A model generated the notes under the pieces. The model had not been told where the DNA came from. It was given only the letters and a program-made list of their open reading frames with translations, and did no database searches. DNA of 29,610 nt from CAYMRB01 sp964392615. Lineage in GTDB: Bacteria > Planctomycetota > UBA8108. A program made the translations under genes and the position numbers. The stretch covers positions 1 to 29,610 of the forward strand of contig CAYMRB010000068.1 of assembly GCA_964392615.1 (NCBI GenBank), in the 5' to 3' direction. Positions 21,001 to 28,920 of this stretch are shown here, in pieces. How positions within the stretch are numbered: position 1 is the first letter of the stretch; each line of letters begins with the position of its first letter.

Positions 21001-23229
21001 GTGGAAGTACTCGAATTCGGCCACCAGCTGATGTGGATCGCTGCGGGCCTTCTGACGATGATGGTCGCGCTGACCCTCATCGGCCTCGCCTTTCGCAGCC
21101 GGCGTTTCGTCGTCTGTGTGCGGCTCGCGTTCCTGCCGCTTCTCCTGCTCATCGCGGGCGCGACGGGAACCCTCGTCTGGGGGTTCGTCACCGGACAGTA
21201 CGACTGCGAGTACGTTTTTGGATACTCCGACCGCGAGCTGCCGCTCGCGTTCAAGCTCGCGGGGCTGTGGGGCGGCCTCGACGGCTCGCTGCTGTTCTGG
21301 ACGCTGATCCTCGCGACCTGCGCGGCGCTCGCTGCGCTGCAGCACGTGTGGAGCTCACGGCAGCCGGTCGGCCGGCGTATGGAGCCGTGGTTCTACCTCG
21401 TCATGATGACCGTGCTCGGCTTTTTCGTCGCGCTCGTGATCAAGGAGAATCCGTTCTCCGCGATGGATTTAGAGGATCGCTTTCGGCAGGCCGGCAACCT
21501 CAACATCCCGGTGGACGACGCGGGACATCTGCTCGAGGGGCGGGGGCTCAACCCGCAGCTCGTGAACTACTGGTTCGTGATCCACCCGCCGAGCCTGTAC
21601 CTCGGGTTCGTCATCTTCACGGTACCGTTCGCGTTCGGCATGGCCGCGCTCATCACCGGCGAGCTCGGCGATTACTGGATTCGCGTCACTCGGCGCTGGT
21701 CGATGACCGCGTGGCTCTTCCTGACCTGCGGCATCATCCTCGGCGGCCTGTGGGCGTACCGCCAGCTCGGCTGGGGCGGCTACTGGGCGTGGGATCCGGT
21801 CGAGAACGCGTCGTTCCTGCCGTGGCTCGCCGCGACCGCGTTCCTGCACTCGGTGATGATCCAGGAACGCCGCGACATGCTGAAGTGGTGGAACGTGTTC
21901 CTGCTGATCTTCACGTTCTTCCTGACGATCGAAGCGACGTACATGACGCGCGCCGGCGAGATCGACTCCGTGCACGCGTTCGGCGGCGGCGATCTGGGCA
22001 TCTGGTTCCGCTGCTTCAAGTGGGCCATCGCGGGTAGCGGCCTGTTCCTCCTGTTCTTCCGGTTCTGGGACCTGCGCGGCGCCCATCGCCTCGAATCGCT
22101 CATGTCGCGAGAGGCGGTGTTCTTCATCAACAACCTCGTGCTCGTCGTGCTGGCCCTCGCGATCTGGTTCTTCAGCTGGCTGCCGAACCACACGTCGTCC
22201 TATGTAGGTGCGAAGAAGACGTTCGAGCCGTCGGACTTCAACACGTACATGACCCCGGCGCTCTTGGTTCTCCTGCTCCTGACAGCGGTCGGACCGAGCC
22301 TCGGCTGGGTCAAGACGTCGTTGCGCACGCTGGTGCGCAACCTCTTGTTGCCGAGCATTCTGGCGGCGTTGGCGACCGGGGGCGTCTATATCTGGTTCGC
22401 GGCGCGGGGCATGATCGGCTCGGTCCACGAGGTGGTCACGCCGAAAGTCATCGCCGACAGGATCTGGGGCGCCGAGACTCCCGACGTCTTCTTCGCGGTC
22501 GGCATCTATCCGACCGGCCTCTTCCTCTTCCTGTCGTTCCTGATCTTCACGACGGTCGGGGCCGAGTTCTGGCGCGGCGTGGCGAGCCGCGTGCGCTACC
22601 GCAAAGAGGACTTGATCTCGGCGACGCTCAACCTCGTGCTGCGCGACAACCGCCGGTGGGGCGGCTACATCGTGCACCTGGGCTTGGCGATCCTGGCGAT
22701 CGGCATCATCGGAAGCGCTCTCTTCCGCACGGAGAATGTCGAAAGCGTGCAGATCGGCGAGGGCGCGCGCATCGGCCCGTGGGTCGTGACGCCGGTCGAG
22801 GCGAACCGGTCGTACGCTGAGCTCCAGGACGCGGTGAGGAAGATCCAGAGCCACACGGCGCGCGTCGAGGACTACGACGCGGGGCTCGCGTACCTGCTCG
22901 ACAAGGTGCGCTTCCGCGTCACGTACGCTCCGGACGGCGAGGCGACCGTCTTGGGCACCGATGATTCCGAGGTCGTCTACGAGCTCGAGCCTGAAAGCCG
23001 CTGGTATCCGAAGCAGGGCCAGTGGATTCACGAGGTCAGCATCAAGCGTCGACCGCTCGAGGATCTCTACATCTATTTCCGCGGCCGGCAGCCCGGCGAG
23101 CGGATGGCGCTGACGATGTACATCAACCCGCTCATGTGGCTGCTTTACATCGGCTGGGTGACGATGGTCCTCGGTGGACTGTTCGCGATCCTGCCGTTCT
23201 CCGGCCACCGCGTCGGCCTGTCGGAGTAG
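21001..23229 (+). CDS. ccmF: Cytochrome c haem lyase subunit CcmF
   Basis: 742 aa with about 15 membrane spans. The periplasmic haem-handling WWD motif WGGYWAWDPVENASFLPWL lies at residues 258-276, preceded by the conserved IHPPSLYLGFV near 197. A long periplasmic loop near residues 590-700 (from IGSALFRTENVES to RGRQPGE) matches the CcmF C-terminal domain. CcmF joins haem from holo-CcmE to the CxxCH of apocytochromes. The start is a GTG at 21001, directly before the first membrane helix. The stop is 4 bp before the ccmH-like gene. A conserved family protein; identity is secure. Confidence 0.95.
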   Translation: MEVLEFGHQLMWIAAGLLTMMVALTLIGLAFRSRRFVVCVRLAFLPLLLLIAGATGTLVWGFVTGQYDCEYVFGYSDRELPLAFKLAGLWGGLDGSLLFWTLILATCAALAALQHVWSSRQPVGRRMEPWFYLVMMTVLGFFVALVIKENPFSAMDLEDRFRQAGNLNIPVDDAGHLLEGRGLNPQLVNYWFVIHPPSLYLGFVIFTVPFAFGMAALITGELGDYWIRVTRRWSMTAWLFLTCGIILGGLWAYRQLGWGGYWAWDPVENASFLPWLAATAFLHSVMIQERRDMLKWWNVFLLIFTFFLTIEATYMTRAGEIDSVHAFGGGDLGIWFRCFKWAIAGSGLFLLFFRFWDLRGAHRLESLMSREAVFFINNLVLVVLALAIWFFSWLPNHTSSYVGAKKTFEPSDFNTYMTPALLVLLLLTAVGPSLGWVKTSLRTLVRNLLLPSILAALATGGVYIWFAARGMIGSVHEVVTPKVIADRIWGAETPDVFFAVGIYPTGLFLFLSFLIFTTVGAEFWRGVASRVRYRKEDLISATLNLVLRDNRRWGGYIVHLGLAILAIGIIGSALFRTENVESVQIGEGARIGPWVVTPVEANRSYAELQDAVRKIQSHTARVEDYDAGLAYLLDKVRFRVTYAPDGEATVLGTDDSEVVYELEPESRWYPKQGQWIHEVSIKRRPLEDLYIYFRGRQPGERMALTMYINPLMWLLYIGWVTMVLGGLFAILPFSGHRVGLSE

Positions 23230-23233
23230 CGCC

Positions 23234-24073
23234 GTGACCCGAAACGCGATCGTCCACACGGTTCTTCTCGCCGCCTGCTGGATCCTTCCAGGAGCGCTGA
23301 CGGCTCAGGACGCGGCCGCCGCGGACACCACCTCGCAGCCGCAGGACAAGGGCGCCGCGCCGCAGGACTCGAGCGGTGCCGGGAAAGCGGACGCCGGCGA
23401 CGCCAACGCGGCGGAGAAGGCCACGGTCGCTCCGCTCGTCGCGGTCATCGCGGCTGTTGCCAAAGACGCTGCAGAGCTCTCTGACGACGCGCTCGCCGAA
23501 GGGCTCGTCGACCCGCTGCGCGAGCTGCGCGCGACGCTGTCAGCGCTGGAGGCCGACCTCCCGAAGCGCCTCGCGCGACAGCGTGATGTGCGCGCCGCGC
23601 TCGTCGCGGGTGTGGCGAGCGCGATAGGCGATTCGAATCGCGCCGAGGCGATCGTGTCGCTGACGGTGAATCGGGTACGCGAGCGCCGCACGGTCGACCT
23701 GCACCGCAAGCTCAAGTGCTGGTGCAAGAACGACAATTGGGCGCGCACGCTCGAGGGTTGCTGGGAGACGTGCGTGGAGCCGCAGCGCAAGCTCGTGCGG
23801 CAGTGGCTCGACGAAGGGCGCACGGATGAGGAGGTGATCTCGGCCATGGTTCAGGCAGCCGGCACCGACAAGGTGCTGGTCCGCCCGCGAAGTCACGCGC
23901 CGACCATCCTGGTCATCTGCGGCGCGGGCGTCGCCATCGCGTTCGTCGTGTTCGTGCTCGCCCTGCTGGTCCGCAAGAGCGCGGCCAGCCGGCCGGTTCT
24001 CGACGACGACTCGGATCTCGACGCCGCGACGGAAGCGCGCGTCGACGAGGAGCTCAGGAGGCTCGAAGACTGA
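23234..24073 (+). CDS. ccmH: CcmH-like apocytochrome thiol reductase, CxC/CxxxC variant with long N-terminal extension
   Basis: 279 aa, about twice the usual CcmH core. A signal peptide (about residues 1-24) is followed by an Ala/Asp/Gln-rich low-complexity stretch to about 62 and a helical region to about 155. The CcmH core then reads LHRKLKCWCKNDNW...GCWETC...KLVRQWLDEGRTDEEVISAMV...KVLVRP, ending in one membrane helix at about 222-246 and an acidic tail. Normal CcmH has LRCxxCQN; here the cysteines are Cys162-x-Cys164 and Cys176-x3-Cys180. CcmH keeps the cytochrome haem-site thiols reduced. The GTG at 23234, 4 bp after ccmF, is the start. The fold assignment rests on the DEGRTDEEVISAMV helix and the operon. 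Confidence 0.78.
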   Translation: MTRNAIVHTVLLAACWILPGALTAQDAAAADTTSQPQDKGAAPQDSSGAGKADAGDANAAEKATVAPLVAVIAAVAKDAAELSDDALAEGLVDPLRELRATLSALEADLPKRLARQRDVRAALVAGVASAIGDSNRAEAIVSLTVNRVRERRTVDLHRKLKCWCKNDNWARTLEGCWETCVEPQRKLVRQWLDEGRTDEEVISAMVQAAGTDKVLVRPRSHAPTILVICGAGVAIAFVVFVLALLVRKSAASRPVLDDDSDLDAATEARVDEELRRLED

Positions 24074-24465
24074 TGACCAGCGTATTGCTCCTGATCCTGG
24101 TCTCGACCGCGGTGCTCGCGGTCGTCGTGCACGGGCTGGCCGGGCCGCGCGAGGCCTGGAGCCTCGAGACGAGCGCCGGACGGTTATCCGAGCTGACGCG
24201 GCGCAAGGAGCGCTTGCTGCGCGTCCTGAAGGACCTCGAGCAGGAGCTCGAAGCCGGCAGCATCCGGCGCGAAGACTACACGGCGCTGGCGCGGGACTAC
24301 AAGCGGCGCGTCGCCGCAGTGTTGCGCGACCTCGACCGCGTCCGCGCGGTTCGCGTGCGCCGGCTCGGAACAGAGACGTCGAGCGGGGGAGCGTCGGACG
24401 CGAAGAGGCAGCTCGTCGAAGATCTCGTCCGCGAACGGATCCGACAACGCGAGAAAGAGAGCTGA
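24073..24465 (+). CDS. Small membrane-anchored coiled-coil protein, CcmI N-terminal-like
   Basis: 130 aa. Residues 3-24 are a membrane helix; the rest is charged and helical. Residues 46-84 (LLRVLKDLEQELEAGSIRREDYTALARDYKRR) resemble the stretch after the membrane anchor in CcmI and SHOCT-like segments: a helix, a Gly-containing turn and a D-Y. CcmI chaperones apocytochromes to CcmF-CcmH in proteobacteria, but its TPR domain is absent here. The gene overlaps its neighbours on both sides by 1 bp (TGATG), so it is firmly part of the ccm operon. A role as a stripped-down CcmI is inference. Confidence 0.7.
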   Translation: MTSVLLLILVSTAVLAVVVHGLAGPREAWSLETSAGRLSELTRRKERLLRVLKDLEQELEAGSIRREDYTALARDYKRRVAAVLRDLDRVRAVRVRRLGTETSSGGASDAKRQLVEDLVRERIRQREKES

Positions 24466-25925
24466 TGGAAACGATGCGATCAGCGCAACGAGAGGGATCC
24501 TGCCGGAGGCTCGTCAGCCTCGCCCTGTTCGTCCTCGCCGGCTGGATCGGCGCGGCGACCGATGCGAGCGCGGCCGTGACGGTCACAGGAACGGTGTACG
24601 ACGGCGTGCAGGGGGCTCAGAAGCTCCTCGGCCAGCAGTCCGACTACAAGGTGCCGATGGCCGACACCGATGTGGACATCATGATCGGGGCCGTGCGCGC
24701 CGCGGCGTGGACGGTCAAGACGGATGCATCGGGCGCGTTCACGGTCGACGTCGATGTCGCGACGCTGCCGGCGGACGCCCTCGTCGTCGCGCGGTGCGCG
24801 GCTCCCGACGGCAAGGGCGGCCCGTGGTACTCCGGGGCGCGAACTGCCGTGGCGGGAAAGCCTGTCGAGCTGTACGTCTACCCGCTCGTCGAAGCGAAGG
24901 ACGATGTGCAGGTCGACCTGGCGGTCGTCCACGATATCCAGACCGTCGGCGAGGAGAAGCTTCTTCGCGTGCGGTGCCGCGTCAGCGTGTGGAGCGCGCG
25001 AGGCCTGTTCGTCGGCACTGGGGGAGCCGACGGACGCCGCGAGGTGTTCCGACTGCCGCTACCGCAGGCGGCGCGCATCGTGAAGCGCTCGGGTCCGGAG
25101 TCCGGCATGCGCTGGCGGCGTTCGGAGAGTGGTGACGCGATGATCATCGACGAGCCGATTCCCGGATTCCCCGACCTGATCGCGGACATGAACGCGTCGA
25201 AGTCGTGGTATCTCGAATACCTCGTCGAGCCGAGCCAGCTCTTCACGCTGACGTACGACTTCAACATTCGCTCGCTCGACCCGCAGCGCGGTGGCTTCCG
25301 CGTCTATCTGCCCGACTCGATCAAGATCGAGGGCAAGCTCTTCCAGTCTGCGGGCCGCGTCGACCGAGATCCGGTGACGCGGGAGCAGAAGCACTACAGC
25401 GTCTTCGCGCCGCGACAGCTCGTGCAAGCGGGGCAGTCCCGTATGCTGCCGCTGTCGATCGAGAATGGGGCCATCGGCCAGATCAGCAGGAAGGCGCTCT
25501 TCTGGCACGGTGGGACGCTGCTCGTGTGCCTCGTGGCAACCCTGCTCGGATCGGCGCTGGGCCTCTTCCGGTTCTTGCGTCGCCCGCCCAGCGAGGCGGT
25601 CCTCGACGGGCTGACGACCGAGGAGGTGCTCGACCGCATCGCCGACCTCGACGCGCGTCACAAGAGGGGCGAGATCTCCGAGGCCGACTACGAGCGCTAC
25701 CGCGCGCCGCTCGTCGAGATCGCGGCCGAGGAGCTCGAGGCGGCCGTGGCACCGGTCGCCGGCGCCACGCAGGACACGAGTGCGCTCGCGCCGGAAGCCC
25801 GTGACCTCGTCGATCGCATCGGCGAGCTCGACGCATCGGGCGCCGGCACGCCGGCGGACATTCAGACGCGAGCCCATATGCTCGAGGCTCTCTACAAGGC
25901 GCTCGCGAAAAAGGCCGACGGGTGA
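24465..25925 (+). CDS. Exported membrane protein of unknown function inside the ccm operon
   Basis: 486 aa. A signal peptide (about 1-37, ending DASA) leads to a large periplasmic part. Residues 38-135 (VTVTGTVYDG...WTVKTDASGAFTVDV) look like a carboxypeptidase-regulatory-type beta-sandwich. Residues 140-340 are beta-rich and end in FAPRQLVQAGQ. One membrane helix lies at about 346-367. The cytoplasmic tail has the helix pair VLDRIADLDARHKRGEISEADYERYRAPL (about 386-414), which echoes the motif of the preceding small protein, and a second charged helix at the end. No cysteine pair or haem motif is present. It shares 1-bp overlaps with both neighbours, so it is translated with the Ccm proteins. 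No known family is recognised. Confidence 0.75.
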   Translation: METMRSAQREGSCRRLVSLALFVLAGWIGAATDASAAVTVTGTVYDGVQGAQKLLGQQSDYKVPMADTDVDIMIGAVRAAAWTVKTDASGAFTVDVDVATLPADALVVARCAAPDGKGGPWYSGARTAVAGKPVELYVYPLVEAKDDVQVDLAVVHDIQTVGEEKLLRVRCRVSVWSARGLFVGTGGADGRREVFRLPLPQAARIVKRSGPESGMRWRRSESGDAMIIDEPIPGFPDLIADMNASKSWYLEYLVEPSQLFTLTYDFNIRSLDPQRGGFRVYLPDSIKIEGKLFQSAGRVDRDPVTREQKHYSVFAPRQLVQAGQSRMLPLSIENGAIGQISRKALFWHGGTLLVCLVATLLGSALGLFRFLRRPPSEAVLDGLTTEEVLDRIADLDARHKRGEISEADYERYRAPLVEIAAEELEAAVAPVAGATQDTSALAPEARDLVDRIGELDASGAGTPADIQTRAHMLEALYKALAKKADG

Positions 25926-26623
25926 TGGCGAGCGCATCGGAGCAGGCGGAGGCGAACGGGGCCGCGACGCCGGCCGTCCGGCTGTCTCGCGTGCGCAAGC
26001 GCTTCGGCCTGATGGAGGTTCTTCGCGGGGTCGACCTCGAGCTCGCCCGCGGCGAGTGCCTGTCGATGTTCGGCCCCAACGGCGCCGGCAAATCGACGCT
26101 CGTGCGCATCATCGCGACGCAGTGGCGACCGACCGGGGGCAGCGGTGAGGTCTTCGGCTTCGATCTCGCGCGCCAAGCTGCCGAGATTCGCCGGCGGATC
26201 GGCGTCGTCTTCCATCAGAGCTTCCTGCGCTCCGAGCTGACGCTCGACGAGAACCTGCGCTTCTACTCGAGCCTCTACGGCGTCGATGGCTCGGATAAGA
26301 TCCCGGCGCTGCTCGAGCGGTTCGGTCTGGCGCACCGCCGACGCGATCGAGTGTCGACGTTCTCTCAGGGCATGACGAAGCGCGCCAACCTGATTCGCAG
26401 CCTGCTGCACGATCCGGAGCTGTGGATCCTCGACGAGCCGTTCAGCGGCCTCGACCCCGACGGCTGCGACGTCCTGTGCGAGGCGATTCGGACCTACCGC
26501 GACCGAGGCGGCACGGTGATCCTGGTGACGCACCAGACGCAGCTCGGCGAGGCGCTCGCGACGCAGGTCGTCCGGATCGCGGCGGGCAGAGTCGCCGGCG
26601 ACGGCGCGGAGGGGGCAGCATGA
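25925..26623 (+). CDS. ccmA: Haem exporter ATP-binding protein CcmA
   Basis: 232 aa ABC ATPase. Walker A GPNGAGKST near residue 50, signature FSQGMTKRANLIRSLLHDP near 143, Walker B LWILDEPFSGLDP near 160 and the switch His in LVTHQ are present. CcmA with CcmB drives release of holo-CcmE from CcmC. The signature FSQGM replaces the common LSxGQ; related CcmA proteins also deviate here. The ATG at 25925 shares 1 bp with the preceding stop; a GTG one codon earlier is also in frame. Position next to ccmB confirms the assignment over other ABC ATPases. Confidence 0.9.
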   Translation: MASASEQAEANGAATPAVRLSRVRKRFGLMEVLRGVDLELARGECLSMFGPNGAGKSTLVRIIATQWRPTGGSGEVFGFDLARQAAEIRRRIGVVFHQSFLRSELTLDENLRFYSSLYGVDGSDKIPALLERFGLAHRRRDRVSTFSQGMTKRANLIRSLLHDPELWILDEPFSGLDPDGCDVLCEAIRTYRDRGGTVILVTHQTQLGEALATQVVRIAAGRVAGDGAEGAA

Positions 26624-27324
26624 GGACGCTGCGGCTCTTCTGGACCCTCGTGCGCTGGGACGTCGTCCGCGAGCTGCGCCGCCGCGAGATCGTCATCAAC
26701 ATGACGCTCTTCGCGGTGTTGATCCTGTTCCTCGTGCAGGTCGGCCTGGGCCAGAAGCAGGACATCGCCGCCAGCGTCGGTCCGATCGTCTTCTGGGTCA
26801 CGATCCTGTTCGCGGGCACCGTCGGCTTGAGCCAGGCCTTCGTCGTCGAGCGCGAAGAGGGGCGTCTGATCGGGCTGCAGCTCGCGCCGGTCGATCTCGG
26901 CGTCCTGTACTTCGCCAAGGTCTTCGCGACGTGGCTCTATCTGCTCGTCATGGCCGTCGCGATGCTCGGCGCGTATGTCCTGTTCTTCAACTTCAACAAA
27001 TGGGAGCTTCTGCCGGGGATCGTCGCGACGATCGCCGTGTTCACGTTCGGCTACATCGCCGCGGGTGTCGTCCTTTCGGCGATGACGACCGCCCTGCGCG
27101 GCGGCGGCGATATCGTGCTGCGCGTGCTGCTCCTCCCGTTGATGATTCCCGTGCTGATCCTGACCCTGAAGGTCAGCGAGACGATTTTCGGCGCCGAGAT
27201 CGCCGGTGGCGCCGCGCTGGGCGAGCCGATGCCGCTCCTCAACTATGTCCTCTCGGTCGGCGCGATCGACGTGATCTACGCAACGACCGGCTTCCTCTTC
27301 TTTCCGAAGGTCCTCGAGGACTGA
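26620..27324 (+). CDS. ccmB: Haem exporter permease CcmB
   Basis: 234 aa, about six membrane spans, the usual size. It starts with a cytoplasmic segment RLFWTLVRWDVVRELRRREIVINMTLF, typical of CcmB, and contains QAFVVEREEGRLIGLQLAPV and MTTALRGGGDIVLRVLLLPLMIPVLIL, well-conserved blocks of the family. It forms the membrane part of the CcmAB transporter. It overlaps ccmA by 4 bp (ATGA) and is followed 20 bp later by ccmC. Confidence 0.94.
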   Translation: MRTLRLFWTLVRWDVVRELRRREIVINMTLFAVLILFLVQVGLGQKQDIAASVGPIVFWVTILFAGTVGLSQAFVVEREEGRLIGLQLAPVDLGVLYFAKVFATWLYLLVMAVAMLGAYVLFFNFNKWELLPGIVATIAVFTFGYIAAGVVLSAMTTALRGGGDIVLRVLLLPLMIPVLILTLKVSETIFGAEIAGGAALGEPMPLLNYVLSVGAIDVIYATTGFLFFPKVLED

Positions 27325-27344
27325 CTCCTCGGATCGAGACAGAT

Positions 27345-28040
27345 ATGTCGACCCATATCCACAACGCCATCGGCTGGCTTCTGGTGCTCGTCCTGCTCGG
27401 GATGGTCGGGTTCTGGGTGCCGCCGGAGGACAAGACGATCGGTAATAGCTACCTGATCTTCTTCATCCACTTCCCGTCCGCAATCGACTGCCTGGTCATC
27501 TTCGTGCTCGCCGGAATCTGCAGCCTCGCATGCCTCACGCGGCGAGGGGCCGGACGAGAGGAGGCAGCCAGCCGGTGGGAGCACTGGTCCGTGGCGGGTG
27601 TGGAGGTCGGCATGCTCGCGTGCACGATCACGCTCGTCACCGGCGGAGTCTGGGCGCGGGCGGCATGGGGCGATTGGGACACGTGGATCACCAGCGATCC
27701 GCGCCTCCTGAGCGTCTACATCATGTGGTTCACGTATGCCGGCTATCTCGCGATGCGCGCGTCGATCGAGGACGCTCGCAAGCGCCAGCTCTTTTGCGCG
27801 GTCTTCGGCATCATCGCTACCGTCAACGTGCCGATTACCTACTTCGCGATTCGCATCTTCAAGCAGGAACACCACCCCATGGCCATCGACGTGGAAGCCG
27901 AGATGCGCTGGACGATGTGGTTCGGCGCCTTCGCTTTCCTCGTGTTGTACACGGCGATATGGCGCGTGAGACGGCGTCTGTATCACCACCGCCACGAGCT
28001 CGACCGCATCGAGGTCGCCTACGGCCGCGTGGACATCTGA
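27345..28040 (+). CDS. ccmC: Haem-handling membrane protein CcmC, divergent WWD region
   Basis: 231 aa with about six spans. The two haem-ligand histidine regions are visible: His42 in FFIHFPSA and His176/His177 in FKQEHHPM. The periplasmic WWD segment is altered: residues 108-121 read WGDWDTWITSDPRL where the family usually has WGxWWxWDxRL, that is, Trp to Asp at one place and three extra residues before the DxRL. VNVPITYFAIRIF and MRWTMWFGAFAFLVL are typical. CcmC attaches haem to CcmE on the outer face of the membrane. ATG at 27345; ccmD follows after 25 bp. Confidence 0.9.
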   Translation: MSTHIHNAIGWLLVLVLLGMVGFWVPPEDKTIGNSYLIFFIHFPSAIDCLVIFVLAGICSLACLTRRGAGREEAASRWEHWSVAGVEVGMLACTITLVTGGVWARAAWGDWDTWITSDPRLLSVYIMWFTYAGYLAMRASIEDARKRQLFCAVFGIIATVNVPITYFAIRIFKQEHHPMAIDVEAEMRWTMWFGAFAFLVLYTAIWRVRRRLYHHRHELDRIEVAYGRVDI

Positions 28041-28065
28041 CTCACGACGATCTCGGAGCTACGAC

Positions 28066-28275
28066 ATGATCGAACAGATACTCTCCCCGCTGCTCCTCGC
28101 ACAGGAGCCGAGCTTCCAAGCCTACATCTTCTGGGCCTACGGCCTGACGTGCGTGCTGATCGCCCTCTTCACAGCGTGGACGATCGTGCAGAACGTCAAC
28201 ATCGCCGAGCGCGTGCAATACTTGAAGGACCGCCTCGAACGCGCCCACCCCGAGGCGATCGACGACGGCAAATGA
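28066..28275 (+). CDS. ccmD: Haem exporter small subunit CcmD
   Basis: 69 aa. One membrane helix (about residues 19-41, FQAYIFWAYGLTCVLIALFTAW) is followed by a charged cytoplasmic helix (IAERVQYLKDRLERA), the standard CcmD layout with the typical AYxxWAYG start. CcmD stabilises the CcmC-CcmE complex with CcmAB. It is the last gene of the operon. It is short and poorly conserved, so the call leans on position after ccmC as well as topology. Confidence 0.85.
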   Translation: MIEQILSPLLLAQEPSFQAYIFWAYGLTCVLIALFTAWTIVQNVNIAERVQYLKDRLERAHPEAIDDGK

Positions 28276-28341
28276 TGCGCGCGATCATCCGTAAAGATCG
28301 CATAAAGCCGTTATCGGACACGCGTTGAAGACGTTTCGGAA

Positions 28342-28370
28342 TTGCATCGAGTCGGAGTGGCCCGTAGAAT
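28342..28370 (+). promoter_or_regulatory. Sigma70-type promoter before the DUF2203 gene
   Basis: TTGCAT (28342-28347) and TAGAAT (28365-28370) are 17 bp apart; the -10 matches 5/6 and the -35 3/6. The predicted start is about 45 nt before the ATG at 28422, so this gene is probably independent of the ccm operon. Confidence 0.55.
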
Positions 28371-28421
28371 CCCCGGTGATTTCTCGACACCTCCCGCGTC
28401 AGTCAACCACCGGTCTCACGG

Positions 28422-28883
28422 ATGCGTTCCCTCCAGGCAAATCAAACTGAGAGTGTCTCTCCCGAAGGCGTGTTGTTGCGATTGCCGCTCCTGAAGCGCG
28501 TCGCGCAAGATGTCATCGAGTGCCACGAGAACCGCCGCAAGGCGAAGGAACGCCTCGAAGAGCTGGTCGTCATCTCGCGCAAGTTCAGCTCGTGCGAGAT
28601 CCAGGAGACGATCAACAACCTGCGTCGGCGCATCGGCGAGTACGACGCGGACATGGAGGGGTACGAGAAGGAAGTCCGTCTCCTCGGCGGATTCCTGAAG
28701 GACCCGCGTCGTGGGCTCGTGTACTTCTACTCCGAGCGCGACGACCGTCGAATCTTCCTCGTCTGGGACCTCAAGCAGCCCGAGGCCGTGTCCTGGCACG
28801 AGCTGGACGAGTGCTTCGCCGACCGCACGATGATGGATCTGTCCGGCTCCGATCGCCGCGCCTCCGCCGATCGCCTCGCGTAG
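28422..28883 (+). CDS. DUF2203 family protein
   Basis: 153 aa, soluble. The pattern of two long helices (LPLLKRVAQDVIECHENRRKAKERLEELVV and CEIQETINNLRRRIGEYDADMEGYEKEVRLLGG) followed by LKDPRRGLVYFYSERDDRRIFLVWDLKQPEAVSWHELDE is that of DUF2203. The conserved G-L-V-D-F/Y block, R-x-V-x-L-C/W-W-x-L and W-H-E are visible. Function of the family is unknown. The ATG at 28422 is used, but the first 12 residues are polar and not part of the family, so a later start cannot be excluded. Confidence 0.82.
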   Translation: MRSLQANQTESVSPEGVLLRLPLLKRVAQDVIECHENRRKAKERLEELVVISRKFSSCEIQETINNLRRRIGEYDADMEGYEKEVRLLGGFLKDPRRGLVYFYSERDDRRIFLVWDLKQPEAVSWHELDECFADRTMMDLSGSDRRASADRLA

Positions 28884-28920
28884 GCGACTCGCCGGCCGGA
28901 CTGACCCGGAGTTCTCCGCC

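Noticed and set aside
21469..23259. Minus-strand open frame of 596 codons opposite ccmF
   Set aside because: The product is a low-complexity Glu/Arg/Gln/His-rich chain with no domain, antisense to a well-conserved CcmF.
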